Source of the DNA: AWTP1-13 sp036280295
Lineage (GTDB): Bacteria > Pseudomonadota > Alphaproteobacteria > Rhizobiales > Hyphomicrobiaceae
Reading direction: 5' to 3'
Length of the DNA stretch: 64,000 nt
Assembly: GCA_036280295.1 (NCBI GenBank)
Contig: DASURA010000369.1
Span: 18,126 to 82,125, forward strand
Part shown: positions 8,601 through 17,746 of the stretch, piece after piece
How the letters are laid out: the number at the start of each line of letters is the position of its first letter
Numbering within the stretch: position 1 is the first letter of the stretch
Notes under the pieces: generated by a model
What the model saw: only the letters and a program-made list of their open reading frames with translations
Databases searched by the model: none
Told to the model about the DNA's origin: nothing
Position numbers and translations under genes: made by a program

Positions 8601-9551
8601 CTATTTCACGGAGATGCCCTTCTCCTTGTACCACTTGGCGGCGCCGGCGTGGAACGGCACGCCGATGTCCTGCGCCATGATCTCAGGCGTCATCTTGGCC
8701 AGCTCCTTGTAGACCGCCGCCATGCCGTCCTTCTTGTCGTAGATGGCCGCCGTCATCTTGTAGACGGTGTCCGCCGGCAGCGAACAGGCGGCGATGACGT
8801 GGGTGTAGTAGCCGATCACCTGCACGTCCTTATCCTGCTTGGGGTAGGTGCCCTTGGGGATCGTGACCAGCTTGTAGGCCGGGTTGATCTTGCGCATCGG
8901 CTCGTAGATCGCGGCCATGTCGAGCAGCTTCATGTCGCGCGCCGACGCCAGGTCCATGAGCGAGCTGGCCGGGATGCCGGTGCCCAGCCCGAACGCGTGC
9001 ATGCGGTTGTCCTTCAGCTGCTCGACGCTGTCTGTATAGCTGTTGGTGAAGCTCGCCTTCACGTCGTTGTAGGTCAGGCCCACCGACTTCAACACGTGGC
9101 GGGTAATGAGCTCGCCGGTGTTGCCCTTGACCTGGGTGGCGACGCCCTTGCCCTTCAGATCCTTCAGCGAGTTGATGCCGGAATCGGCGGTCACCACGAG
9201 CTGGAAGTATTGCGGGTAGAGGGTCGCGACGTTGCAGACCTTGTCGTGCTTGGTGTTGAGCGGCGGCTCGCCCGTGCCCGCCACGGCATCGGCCGTCGAG
9301 ATGGTGTTGGCAAAGCCCACGTCCGCCTTGCCGGTCTGGATGGCACGCACGTTGGCGATGCCGGCGCCGGGGAGGTTCTGCACCTTGAGCCCCGGAATGG
9401 TCTTTTCCCAGCCATCCTTGAGCTGGCCGCCCAATGGCACCCAGAAGCCGGCCTGCGGGCCGGTCATAAACTTCACGTCCATCGCGCTCGCCGCTCCGGC
9501 AAGGGCGAAGGCGGCAGCAATGACCGCGCCCCGCAAAATCGTTCCCTTCAT
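8601..9551 (-). CDS. TAXI-family TRAP transporter solute-binding protein
   Basis: Periplasmic binding protein of 316 residues. A signal peptide (MKGTILRGAVIAAAFALAG, cut near ASAMD at 22-23) precedes the TAXI fold: FMTGPQAGFWVPLGG, LPGAGIANVRAIQTGKADVGF with STADAV, and NSLKDLKGKGVAT. ATG 9551 is chosen over the longer frame (open to 9845) because GGAGG lies 6-7 nt upstream and the signal peptide begins there. The encoded partner is the fused permease at 6309-8465. A 223-bp divergent region separates it from the enolase-family gene at 9775, a likely shared control region. Confidence 0.9.
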   Translation of the reverse strand: MKGTILRGAVIAAAFALAGAASAMDVKFMTGPQAGFWVPLGGQLKDGWEKTIPGLKVQNLPGAGIANVRAIQTGKADVGFANTISTADAVAGTGEPPLNTKHDKVCNVATLYPQYFQLVVTADSGINSLKDLKGKGVATQVKGNTGELITRHVLKSVGLTYNDVKASFTNSYTDSVEQLKDNRMHAFGLGTGIPASSLMDLASARDMKLLDMAAIYEPMRKINPAYKLVTIPKGTYPKQDKDVQVIGYYTHVIAACSLPADTVYKMTAAIYDKKDGMAAVYKELAKMTPEIMAQDIGVPFHAGAAKWYKEKGISVK

Positions 9552-9774
9552 ATCATCCTCCCTGCTGGGTTGGGTTTTCTCGCTAGAGCCCGGCACGACA
9601 CTAGCGTCCCGTGCAGCGATTGGCCAGTCAACGCAGACGCCGCCGCCAGCCCACTTGGTGTTAAACTGATCCGGCCGCGCGCGGACCCCGACGTTGGTCG
9701 CAAGCACGATCCATCGCGCATCGTCCAGCCTGCGCCCGTGCATTTCGCGATAGTGAAAGAGGAGCCTGCCAGCC

Positions 9775-10968
9775 ATGCGCATCGTCAAGATCGAGGACCT
9801 GCACGCAGACGGTGGCTGGCGCACCACCTCGTTCCTGAAGATCACGACAGACGAGGGGCTGACAGGCTGGTCCGAGTTCTATGACGGCTTCGGTGCGGGC
9901 GGCATCAGCGATTTGATCCGCCGCTATGCGGGCGTTGTGCAGGGCATGGACCCGCGCGATGTCGGGCGCCTCAGTGCGTCGCTGCACGCGATCTCGCGCA
10001 TGGCTGCCGGCGGTGCCAACCACCAGGCGATCGCCGCGATCGAAAATGCCTGCCTGGACGTGAAGGCGAAGGCCCTCGGCGTGCCAGTCTATGCCCTGTT
10101 CGGCGGCGCCATGCGCGACAGGCTTGACCTCTACTGGTCCCACTGCGGCAGCTTCCGCGTCTGGCAGCGCGATTTTTTCGAAAATGAGCTCCGCCTGCCT
10201 CCCTTGCGCACGCTTGACGACGTGAAGGACCTCGGCCGGGAAGCCGTGCGCCGCGGCTATAAGGCGCTCAAGACCAACCCGCTGCAAGTGGGCGAGGGTG
10301 CGCGGCCCTTCAATCCCGGCTTCCGCATCGTGCCCGGCCTCCTCGACCGCAAGGCTGACGCCGCCTGGATCGGCCAGATCAGCGACGTGCTCGCCGCCTT
10401 CCGCGAGGGTGCCGGCCCGCAGATGGGCATCATGTTCGACCTGAACTTCAGCCAGCGCACCGACGGCTATCTGCGCATCGCACAGGCCGTCGAGCCGTTC
10501 AAGCTGGCGTGGCTCGAGGTTGACATCCACGACGCCGATGCGCTTGCCCTGATCCGCCGCTCGACACGCACGCCGATCGCATCGCTGGAGTCGCTCTACG
10601 GCCTGAAGCAGCACCGGCCGTTCCTGCAACAGTACGCGGTCGACGTTGCCATCGTCGATGTGCCGTGGAACGGCCTATGGGAGTCGATCCGCGTCGCAAC
10701 CCTGGCGGATGCGTTCGAGATCGATGTTGCCCCGCACAACTACTATGGCGATCTGGCGACGCTGATGAGCGCGCATTTCTGCGCCGCGGTGCCCAACTTC
10801 CGCATCATGGAGTACGAGGGCGACGACGTGCCTTGGCGCGGCGAGTATCTGACGCATCCACCTGTGGTGGAGAACGGCCAGCTCGTGGTGCCGACGCGCC
10901 CGGGCTGGGGCAGCGACATCAACGAGGAGGCGATCCGGGCGCGGCCGCCGCGCCAGCGCCGGACGTGA
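9775..10968 (+). CDS. Mandelate racemase/muconate lactonizing enzyme family protein (enolase superfamily)
   Basis: 397-residue cytosolic enzyme of the enolase superfamily. The N-terminal capping domain starts MRIVKIEDLHADGGWRTTS and contains NHQAIAAIENACLDVKAKALG. The barrel carries the metal ligands Asp in GIMFDLNFSQ, Glu in AWLEVDIHD, and the third-ligand region IASLESLYG. VAPHNYYGDLATLM near the end includes the His typical of mandelate-racemase or glucarate-dehydratase-like members. GAGGAG lies 10 nt before ATG 9775. Divergent from the TRAP binding protein, it is likely an acid-sugar dehydratase or racemase in the same pathway. The exact reaction cannot be read from sequence. Confidence 0.85.
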   Translation: MRIVKIEDLHADGGWRTTSFLKITTDEGLTGWSEFYDGFGAGGISDLIRRYAGVVQGMDPRDVGRLSASLHAISRMAAGGANHQAIAAIENACLDVKAKALGVPVYALFGGAMRDRLDLYWSHCGSFRVWQRDFFENELRLPPLRTLDDVKDLGREAVRRGYKALKTNPLQVGEGARPFNPGFRIVPGLLDRKADAAWIGQISDVLAAFREGAGPQMGIMFDLNFSQRTDGYLRIAQAVEPFKLAWLEVDIHDADALALIRRSTRTPIASLESLYGLKQHRPFLQQYAVDVAIVDVPWNGLWESIRVATLADAFEIDVAPHNYYGDLATLMSAHFCAAVPNFRIMEYEGDDVPWRGEYLTHPPVVENGQLVVPTRPGWGSDINEEAIRARPPRQRRT

Positions 10969-11001
10969 CGGCGTCGATGGCGGCGCAGGAGGACACGACG
11001 A

Positions 11002-11604
11002 TCACCGGCGCCGGCCCTGGCGCGGGTGCCTGGGCACTTTCCCGGGGCGGGGCGGGCGCTCTGCCGGCGGCACGGCAGGGAGGGCCGCCGTGGAGAGAGG
11101 CTCGTCAGGCAGAGGCTCGCCATCCGCCACCGTGGCCTGCATGCGATCGATCAGCGCCGTGAACAGGTCGATCTCCACCTTGGTCAGGTCGGCCACCAGG
11201 TCGCTCTGCCGGTCGAGCGCGACGGGCACCATCTCATCGTGCAAGGCACGCCCCTTGGCGGTCAGGGTGATGTTGTTGCGCCGATTGTCGATGCCGTCCT
11301 CCTCCACGCTGACCAGGCCCATGCGCTGGAGGGTGTTGAGGCTGCGGCTCACCGCGCCCTTGTCGAGGTCGGTTTCGCTGCAGATGCGATTGGCGCGCGT
11401 CTCCACCGCGTGGCCGATGAACATCACCAGCCGCCAGTCGACGACACCGATGCCATAGCGCTTGCGATAATAGCGGGAGGCGGAGCGCGAGAGCCGATTG
11501 GCGAACACCGCCACCTTGGTCGCGATATGGCTGTTGAGGTCAAGAACAGGACCGCAGGACGCGGTGTCGCCTCCTGCGCGACGCTTTTTTCGAGGCCGCG
11601 GCAT
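11002..11604 (-). CDS. MarR-family transcriptional regulator
   Basis: Winged-helix regulator of about 200 residues. Residues 30-130 hold the MarR core: RKRYGIGVVDWRLVMFI, then the recognition helix region ETDLDKGAVSRSLNTLQRMG, and the wing DGIDNRRNNITLTAKG. Both tails are long and basic or proline-rich (PAERPPRPGKVPRHPRQGRRR at the end), unlike typical 150-residue MarR proteins. ATG 11604 follows GGGGAG by about 11 nt; the frame is open up to 11709 and a longer start cannot be excluded. It is convergent with the enolase-family gene, so it may govern that catabolic group or the efflux operon upstream. The target is unknown. Confidence 0.8.
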   Translation of the reverse strand: MPRPRKKRRAGGDTASCGPVLDLNSHIATKVAVFANRLSRSASRYYRKRYGIGVVDWRLVMFIGHAVETRANRICSETDLDKGAVSRSLNTLQRMGLVSVEEDGIDNRRNNITLTAKGRALHDEMVPVALDRQSDLVADLTKVEIDLFTALIDRMQATVADGEPLPDEPLSTAALPAVPPAERPPRPGKVPRHPRQGRRR

Positions 11605-11843
11605 TGCGAGGCTGCTCCCCTCAGGGACCGATATCAAATTGCGCATAGCGGATTTTGGGCACATCGAGCAAGCCCCAATGCGGTCGCGCAATACCACATA
11701 TTTCGCCAAATGAGCTCGATGGCCGATGCGGCCTCAAACATGCTGGATCTTTGCTGGTGTCCTGATCGCGAAATTCGTGCTCATCGTGCCGCAAGGTTGG
11801 AACGAATTTCGCAATCTGAAGGACACGAGCCAACTTTATGATG

Positions 11844-11923
11844 GCTAGTGCGATTCAGACCAAGAAGTCCGCTTCGCCACCCAGCCAAACCGATGAAGTG
11901 GGCTTCTCGATCATCGCACTAGC
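11844..11923 (-). terminator. Large imperfect hairpin downstream of the RND efflux operon
   Basis: GCTAGTGCGAT (11844-11854) pairs perfectly with ATCGCACTAGC (11913-11923), and inside it AGAAGTCCGCTTC pairs almost fully with GAAGTGGGCTTCT. The structure begins 10 bp after the stop codon of the RND permease in the direction of transcription, so it may end or stabilise that transcript. No clear U-run follows. The rest of the gap 11605-11843 shows no gene and presumably holds the MarR promoter. Confidence 0.55.
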
Positions 11924-11933
11924 GCCATCCGAC

Positions 11934-14900
11934 CTACTCCGCCGCCGCGCGATCGGGCGCCTCCTGCTCCACGCGCCGCGCCGCCCCGCCGCCCATCCAG
12001 CTCGCCAGCCGGTCCAGGTAGACGTAGATCACCGGCGTCGTGAACAGGGTGAGTGCCTGGCTCACCAGCAGTCCGCCCACCATGGCGTAGCCGAGCGGCT
12101 GGCGGATCTCGGCGCCGGTGCCGTGGCCCAGCATCAGCGGCACGCCGCCCAGCAGCGCCGCCGCGGTCGTCATCATGATCGGCCGGAAGCGGAGCAGCGC
12201 CGCCTTGCGCACCGCATCCACAGCGGAGAGATGCTCCTCGCGCTCGGCGGCGATGGCGAAATCGACCATCATGATGCCGTTCTTCTTCACGATGCCGATC
12301 AGCAGGATGACGCCGATCATCGCCACCAGGCTGAAGTCGAAGCCGAACAGCATCAGCGTGGCGATCGCCCCGGCGCCGGCGGACGGCAGTGTCGAGAGGA
12401 TCGTGAGCGGGTGGATGTAGCTCTCGTAGAGAATGCCCAGGATCAGGTAGACCACGAGCAGCGCCGCCAGGATCAGCAGCGGCACCGTGCGCAATGATTC
12501 CTGGAATGCCTGCGCGTTGCCCTGGAAGGTGCCGATCAGCGAAGCCGGTGCCTGCATCTCGCGCTCGGCCCTCCGGATCGCGTCCGTAGCGGTGCCGAGG
12601 GCCACGCCCTGCGCCAGGTTGAAGCTGATGGTGATGGCGGGAAACTGGCCCTGGTGGCTGATCGACAGCGGCACGGTCTCGCGGGTCGTCCACTTGGCAA
12701 AGGCGCCGAGCGGTACCTGCTGCCCGGTAGTGGGCGAGGTGATGTAGATTTTGTCGAGGCTGGCCACGTCGCCCTGCAGCTCGGGCAGGATCTCCATCAC
12801 CACGTGGTAGCTGTTCTGCTGCGTGAAGTACTGCGCAACCTGGCGCTGGCCGAAGGCATCGTAAAGCGTGTCGTCGATCAGCTGCGGCGTCAGCCCATAA
12901 CGGGCCGCCTGGTCGCGATCGATATCGAGCGTCAGGGAGGTGCCGGAGATCTGCTGGTCGGAGGCCACGTCGCGCAGCTCCGGCAGTGCCTTCAGCGTCT
13001 CCAGGATCTTGGGCGCCCACTTGTTGAGCTCGTCGAGATTGGCGTCCTGCAAGGTGTACTGGAACTGCGTGCGCGCCAGCCGTGCGCCCACGTTCACATC
13101 CTGCGACACCTGCAGGAACAGGCGCGCGCCCTCCACCTTCTCCAGCTGCGGTCTGAGGCGCGCAATGACCTGGAACGCGGAGACGTCGCGCTCTTCGCGC
13201 GGCTTCAGTGTAATGTAGAAGCGGCCGGTGTTCAGCGTCGACGTCGATCCGCCGACGCCGACAGACATGGCGTAGGCAGCGATGGCAGGGTCCTTGCCGA
13301 TGATGGCGCCCAGCGCCTCCTGGCGGCGCATCATCTCGGCGAACGAGACATCCTGCCCGGCCTCCGAGATGCCGGTAATAAGGCCGGTGTCCTGCTGCGG
13401 GAAGAAGCCCTTGGGGATGATGACGAACAGCCAGACGGTGACGGCGAGCGTCGCCAGGAACAGGCACAATGTCATGAAGCGGTGCCGGAGGAAGAAGCCG
13501 AGCCAGCGGGCATAGCCGGCGAGCAGCCGGTCGAAGCCGCGCTCAGTCCAGCGGTAGAACCCACCGTGCCGCACCTGGCCGGCGGGACGCAGGAACCGCG
13601 ACGCCATCATCGGTGTCAGCGTGAGCGATACGAACGCCGAGACGGCAATGCACAGTGCCACCGTCACGGCGAACTCGCGGAACAGCCGGCCGATGATGCC
13701 GCCCATCAGCAGCAGAGGGATGAACGCCGCCACCAGCGAGATCGAGATCGACAGCACCGTGAAGGCGATCTCGCCGGCGCCCCGGTAGGCCGCCTGCAGG
13801 GGGCGCATGCCAGCCTCGACGTGGCGCACGATGTTCTCGAGCACGACGATGGCATCATCGACGACGAAGCCCACCGAGATGGTCAGCGCCATCAGCGAGA
13901 TGTTATCGAGGCTGTAGCCCAGCTGGTACATGAGCGCGCAGGCGCCGAGCAGCGACAAAGGCACCGTGACGCTCGGAATGACGGTGGCCCAGAACGAGCG
14001 CAGGAACACGAAGATCACCGCCACCACCAGCGCAACCGTCAACAGCAGGGTGAGCTGCACATCCCAGATGGAAGCGCGGATGGTCTGGGTGCGGTCGCTC
14101 ATCACCTCGACTCTGACGGAGGGCGGCATGGACGCCCTGAGGCGCGGCAGCTCGGCCTTGATGCGATCAACCGTGGTGATGACGTTGGCGCCCGGCTGCT
14201 TGTACACCACCAGGAATACGCCGCGCTTGCCCGAGGCCCAGGCTGCCTTCTTGGCATCCTCGGGGCCCGCCACGGCGCGGCCGATGTCGCGCACGCGCAA
14301 GGGCGCCCCGTTGCGGTAGGCGACGATGACATCGTTCCACGCATCGGCGGCGGTGAGCTGGTCGTTGGCGTAGATGGTGAAGCTGCGCGTCGCGCCGTCG
14401 ATGCTGCCCTTGGGAGAGTTGACGGTGGTGATCGCAAGCTTCGCCCGCACGTCCTCCAGCGACAGGTTCTTGGCCACCAGCCGCGCCGGGTCGATTTGCA
14501 CGCGAATGGCGGGCTTCTGCTCGCCGCCGATGTTGACCTGCCCGACGCCGGAGAGCTGGCTGATCTGCTGGGCAAGCTTGATATCGGCGTTGTCGTTGAG
14601 CTCCGTCAGGGGCAGTGTGTCGGAGGTTACGGACAGGATCAGGATCGGCGCATCTGCCGGGTTCACCTTGCGGTAGATGGGCGGCGACGGCAAGTCGCTC
14701 GGCAGCTGGCCGGCGGCGGCGTTGATGGCCGCCTGCACGTCGTTGGCGGCAGCATCGATGTCGCGGTCGAGCTCGAATTGCACGGAGATGCTGGTGGCGC
14801 CCTGGCCGCTGTTGGAGGTCATCTGCGCCACGCCCGGGACCTGCGCCAGCTGCCGCTCCAGCGGCTGCGCCACCGACGAGGCCATCGTCTCAGCGCTGGC

Positions 14901-15059
14901 GCCGGGGAAACGCGCCGACACCTGGATGGTCGGGAAATCCACGCTCGGGAGTGCCGCAACCGGCAGGTTGAAGTAAGCGGCGATGCCGACCAGCAGGATC
15001 CCCACCATCGCCAGCGAGGTGCCCACGGGATAGCGGATGAACGGCGCCGAGAGGTTCAC
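11934..15059 (-). CDS. RND multidrug efflux permease (MdtB/MdtC-like)
   Basis: Inner-membrane proton-driven pump of 1041 residues, the standard HAE1-RND length. Visible family marks: the N-terminal helix MNLSAPFIRYPVGTSLAMV, VDFPTIQVSARFPGASAETM of the porter domain, the TM4 relay pair in SVGFVVDDAIVVLENI, TLTPMMASRFLRP, and the second-half repeat IGIVKKNGIMMVDFA with the invariant Lys-Asn. The start is GTG 15059 inside a 4-bp GTGA overlap with the adaptor gene stop. Together they form an adaptor-pump operon; no outer-membrane factor gene is adjacent, so a TolC-like protein encoded elsewhere would be needed. The substrate is unknown. Confidence 0.93.
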   Translation of the reverse strand: MNLSAPFIRYPVGTSLAMVGILLVGIAAYFNLPVAALPSVDFPTIQVSARFPGASAETMASSVAQPLERQLAQVPGVAQMTSNSGQGATSISVQFELDRDIDAAANDVQAAINAAAGQLPSDLPSPPIYRKVNPADAPILILSVTSDTLPLTELNDNADIKLAQQISQLSGVGQVNIGGEQKPAIRVQIDPARLVAKNLSLEDVRAKLAITTVNSPKGSIDGATRSFTIYANDQLTAADAWNDVIVAYRNGAPLRVRDIGRAVAGPEDAKKAAWASGKRGVFLVVYKQPGANVITTVDRIKAELPRLRASMPPSVRVEVMSDRTQTIRASIWDVQLTLLLTVALVVAVIFVFLRSFWATVIPSVTVPLSLLGACALMYQLGYSLDNISLMALTISVGFVVDDAIVVLENIVRHVEAGMRPLQAAYRGAGEIAFTVLSISISLVAAFIPLLLMGGIIGRLFREFAVTVALCIAVSAFVSLTLTPMMASRFLRPAGQVRHGGFYRWTERGFDRLLAGYARWLGFFLRHRFMTLCLFLATLAVTVWLFVIIPKGFFPQQDTGLITGISEAGQDVSFAEMMRRQEALGAIIGKDPAIAAYAMSVGVGGSTSTLNTGRFYITLKPREERDVSAFQVIARLRPQLEKVEGARLFLQVSQDVNVGARLARTQFQYTLQDANLDELNKWAPKILETLKALPELRDVASDQQISGTSLTLDIDRDQAARYGLTPQLIDDTLYDAFGQRQVAQYFTQQNSYHVVMEILPELQGDVASLDKIYITSPTTGQQVPLGAFAKWTTRETVPLSISHQGQFPAITISFNLAQGVALGTATDAIRRAEREMQAPASLIGTFQGNAQAFQESLRTVPLLILAALLVVYLILGILYESYIHPLTILSTLPSAGAGAIATLMLFGFDFSLVAMIGVILLIGIVKKNGIMMVDFAIAAEREEHLSAVDAVRKAALLRFRPIMMTTAAALLGGVPLMLGHGTGAEIRQPLGYAMVGGLLVSQALTLFTTPVIYVYLDRLASWMGGGAARRVEQEAPDRAAAE

Positions 15060-16423
15060 GGCCGGGCCTCCCTCCGCGCCGGCGACTTGCGGGCAGGCTT
15101 GGCTGAAGCGGGCCGGCGCGGCTTGGGCGGGCTGCGCGCTTTCGCCGGTTCTGCCTCCTCCGCCACGGCGGCAGGTGATGCCAACGATACCGGCCGGGCG
15201 GCGCCGCCGACGATTGCGACCGGCGCGCCGGGCTGCACCCGGTAATGGCCGGCGGTGATGACCCGATCGCCCGGCGCCAGGCCCTTCTCGACGAGTGCCA
15301 TGCCCTCGGCGATGCGCTCCACCTGGAGATCACGCAACTCGGCGTGCCGTTTGTCGGTCACGACGTAGGCAAACAGGCCATCGGGTCCGCGCTGCACGGC
15401 GCTGTCCGGCACAACCACCGCATTCCGGACGGTGCTCACCAGGAGCCGTGTGGTCACCGAGAGGCCGGGCCAGAGCGCATTGTCGTCATTGGGAAAGCTC
15501 GCCTTCAGCTTGATCGTGCCGCTGGCGGTGTCCACCTGGTTGTCGACCAGCCGCAGCGTGCCGTCGCCGAGGCGTTTCTGGCCGTCGGAGGCGAATGCCG
15601 TCACCTGCAGCGGACCCGACTTGAGCGCCTCGTTGATGGCGGGAAGCTGCTGCTCCGGCGCCGTGAACACCACCGAGATCGGCTGCAGCTGGGTGATGGT
15701 GAGGATGCCGGTCTGGTCGCTGGCATGCACGATGTTGCCAGGGTCGACGAGACGGAACCCGGCGCGCCCTGCCAGGGGCGCCTTGATGGTGGTGTAGTCG
15801 AGCTGCACCTTGGCGCTCTCGATCGCTGCCTGGTCGGCCTGCACCAGCGCCGTAAGACTGGCGACGGCAGCCGTGCGCTGGTCGAGCAGTTGCCTGGTGG
15901 ACACGCCCTGCTTGGCGAGCGGGATCGTGCGCTCCAGGTCCTGCCTGGCATTGGCGAGGCTGGCCTGATCCTGAGCCAGCTTGGCCACAGCCTGTTCCAG
16001 AGCGGCCTTGAACGGGGCCGGATCGACCTGCACCAGGAGGTCGCCCTCCTTGAGCATCTGTCCCTCCTCGAAGGCGACCTTCACGATCTGCCCGTCGACG
16101 CGGGAGCGCACGGTCACCATGTTGGTGGCCTGGACGGTGCCCAGCCCGGTCAGGACGATGGGAAAATCCTTGCGGCTCACGGTTTCCACGCGCACCGGGG
16201 CCGGCGCTGGCTTGGCGGGCGAAGGCGATGCTGGCTGTTCGAGCCTGGCGGAGAGCGCCGCCCAGCCCCGTTGCGCCTCGCCGGCCAACTGGCGCAACTC
16301 CGGCTGGCGGTTTTCCCAGAGCCAGTAGCTGCCCGCGAGCAGGCCTGCGACCAGCAGAATCCGGCGCAAGCGGCGGAGGAGCGTCCTGAAGGTTGAGGGT
16401 GGAGTCTCTGTGCGCGGCGCCAT
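15056..16423 (-). CDS. RND efflux periplasmic adaptor (MdtA-like)
   Basis: Membrane-fusion protein of 455 residues. An N-terminal TM anchor (RRILLVAGLLAGSYWLWEN) is followed by the lipoyl/biotinyl barrel (VRSRVDGQIVKVAFEEGQM), a coiled-coil hairpin rich in Ala/Gln, and the second barrel half (LDYTTIKAPLAGRAGFRLVD), then beta-barrel and membrane-proximal domains. The C-terminus is an unusually long Pro/Lys/Arg-rich tail (about 40 residues from AEEAEPAKARSPPKPRRP). ATG 16423 has GCAGGA 5 nt upstream; the frame extends to an alternative ATG at 16486. The gene precedes and overlaps the pump gene. Confidence 0.9.
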   Translation of the reverse strand: MAPRTETPPSTFRTLLRRLRRILLVAGLLAGSYWLWENRQPELRQLAGEAQRGWAALSARLEQPASPSPAKPAPAPVRVETVSRKDFPIVLTGLGTVQATNMVTVRSRVDGQIVKVAFEEGQMLKEGDLLVQVDPAPFKAALEQAVAKLAQDQASLANARQDLERTIPLAKQGVSTRQLLDQRTAAVASLTALVQADQAAIESAKVQLDYTTIKAPLAGRAGFRLVDPGNIVHASDQTGILTITQLQPISVVFTAPEQQLPAINEALKSGPLQVTAFASDGQKRLGDGTLRLVDNQVDTASGTIKLKASFPNDDNALWPGLSVTTRLLVSTVRNAVVVPDSAVQRGPDGLFAYVVTDKRHAELRDLQVERIAEGMALVEKGLAPGDRVITAGHYRVQPGAPVAIVGGAARPVSLASPAAVAEEAEPAKARSPPKPRRPASAKPARKSPARREARP

Positions 16424-16623
16424 GCGGTCCTGCTTCCCGCGTGCGACACTGCACGCGCGAGGTCCGCCCTCCGCTCTATGCGCCATAACGCCGGTGCTCC
16501 TTTCGGCCCGTCGCGTTCACTGGCGCATACTAAGTCTGTGGCGGACGGGGTTCGGCCGCTCCTGGCGCGGTTGCTAAAGATTCGTCGTTAACGGCAAACG
16601 GGGCCAAGCCATGGAAAAGGATC

Positions 16624-16645
16624 AGACCCCTCGTCAGAGGGGTCT
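16624..16645. repeat. Short stem-loop AGACCCCT/AGGGGTCT
   Basis: An 8-bp perfect stem with loop CGTCAG in the divergent gap between the efflux operon and the stress protein gene. Its core resembles the hairpin at 8502-8527 (CAGACC/GGTCT), so both may belong to one intergenic repeat type. The function is unknown. The remaining bases 16487-16623 show nothing else I can support. Confidence 0.5.
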
Positions 16646-16682
16646 CACTCCGCCTAAAGCCCCGGTTGAAAGCCCGCCTCGT

Positions 16683-16696
16683 TTGACCGCGGTCAA
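16683..16696. promoter_or_regulatory. FixK/FNR-type box upstream of universal stress gene
   Basis: TTGACCGCGGTCAA is a perfect 14-bp palindrome of the form TTGAC-N4-GTCAA, the pattern recognised by CRP/FNR-family FixK proteins. It ends 66 nt before the ATG at 16763, compatible with class II activation and a 30-nt leader. The same box at nearly the same distance precedes the second universal stress gene (21621-21634). Confidence 0.7.
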
Positions 16697-16762
16697 GGCG
16701 AGCCAGCTCATGCGCCAGCTAATGACTTCCAATGCAGCTTGGCTCTGACGCGAGGCGGCGAT

Positions 16763-17605
16763 ATGTCGTACAAGACCATTCTGATCCACTGCAATGACAA
16801 GCGCCGCATCGACGCGCTGCTGGCGCCGGCGGTGCGGCTGGCTGAGACGTTCCAGGCGCATCTGATCGGGTTGTCGGTGGTGCCGCCGATCGCCGTCATG
16901 GGCGGCGGCGTGCCGGGTGCCCCGCCGATGGTGGTCGATGGCCACTGCCAGCTCTATCGCTCGGAGAACCCGGCAATGCGCGCGGCCTTCGATGACGCCG
17001 TGCGCGGGCGTGGCTTCGCCGCGGAATGGATCGATGACGACGCCGGCACCTTCAATGTCACCGACTGCGTTCTGCCTCACGCCCGCACCGCCGATCTTGT
17101 CGTCGCCAGCCAGACCGATCCGGAATGGCCGGGATCGGACCGGCTGGACATCGCCGACCGCCTCGCCATGGAGAGCGGGCGCCCGGTGCTGATCCTGCCC
17201 AACGCCGGGGTGCGCGAGCAGGTGGGCCAGAAAGTCGTCGTCGCCTGGAACGGCCGCCGCGAGGCCGCGCGGGCCATGTTCGATGCGCTGCCGCTCCTGC
17301 AGCGTGCCGACGCCGTCAAGGTGATCTGGATCAACCCTCAATCATGGCGCGAAGCGGCGCCCACGATGCCCGTCGGCGAGGTCTGCATCGCACTCTCCCG
17401 GCACGGGGTGAAATGCGAGGCCACCGAGGAGGTCCCGCCCAGCGGCGGCGTCGGCGAGACGTTGGTCCGCTACGCCAAGGACTGGGACGCCGACCTCGTC
17501 GTCATGGGCTGCTACGGCCACACCCGCTTCCGCGAGCTGGTATTTGGCGGCGCCAGCCGCTATCTCCTCGCCCACATGTCCGTCCCGGTGCTGATGTCGC
17601 ATTAG
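16763..17605 (+). CDS. Universal stress protein, two UspA domains
   Basis: 280-residue cytosolic protein with two UspA folds. The first domain begins MSYKTILIHCNDKRR and lacks a clear ATP-binding glycine motif. The second begins VGQKVVVAWNGRREAARAM and ends with GCYGHTRFRELVFGGASRYL, the G-2x-G-9x-G-S/A pattern of nucleotide-binding Usp proteins. ATG 16763 has GAGGCGG about 7 nt upstream and starts the domain; a start at 16739 is possible. Tandem Usp proteins of this type are commonly induced by low oxygen, which fits the FixK-like box upstream. Confidence 0.9.
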   Translation: MSYKTILIHCNDKRRIDALLAPAVRLAETFQAHLIGLSVVPPIAVMGGGVPGAPPMVVDGHCQLYRSENPAMRAAFDDAVRGRGFAAEWIDDDAGTFNVTDCVLPHARTADLVVASQTDPEWPGSDRLDIADRLAMESGRPVLILPNAGVREQVGQKVVVAWNGRREAARAMFDALPLLQRADAVKVIWINPQSWREAAPTMPVGEVCIALSRHGVKCEATEEVPPSGGVGETLVRYAKDWDADLVVMGCYGHTRFRELVFGGASRYLLAHMSVPVLMSH

Positions 17606-17746
17606 GCAATCATATTCATCCCCGTCGCCGTTATGCTCATGCCGCCGAGATCTTGCCGCTGTTGCCGACTAGACGGCGTCGGGCGCGTCGCATGCGCGTC
17701 GCGCCCAATCATGTAAGCGGGCAAGTCTAGAGACGGGAGCGGGCCG

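Noticed and set aside
12654..15245. Very long open frame (over 850 codons) on the plus strand opposite the RND permease
   Set aside because: Composition is Arg/His/Asp/Gly-rich with no motifs, and it mirrors codon positions of the real gene; typical antisense shadow in GC-rich DNA.
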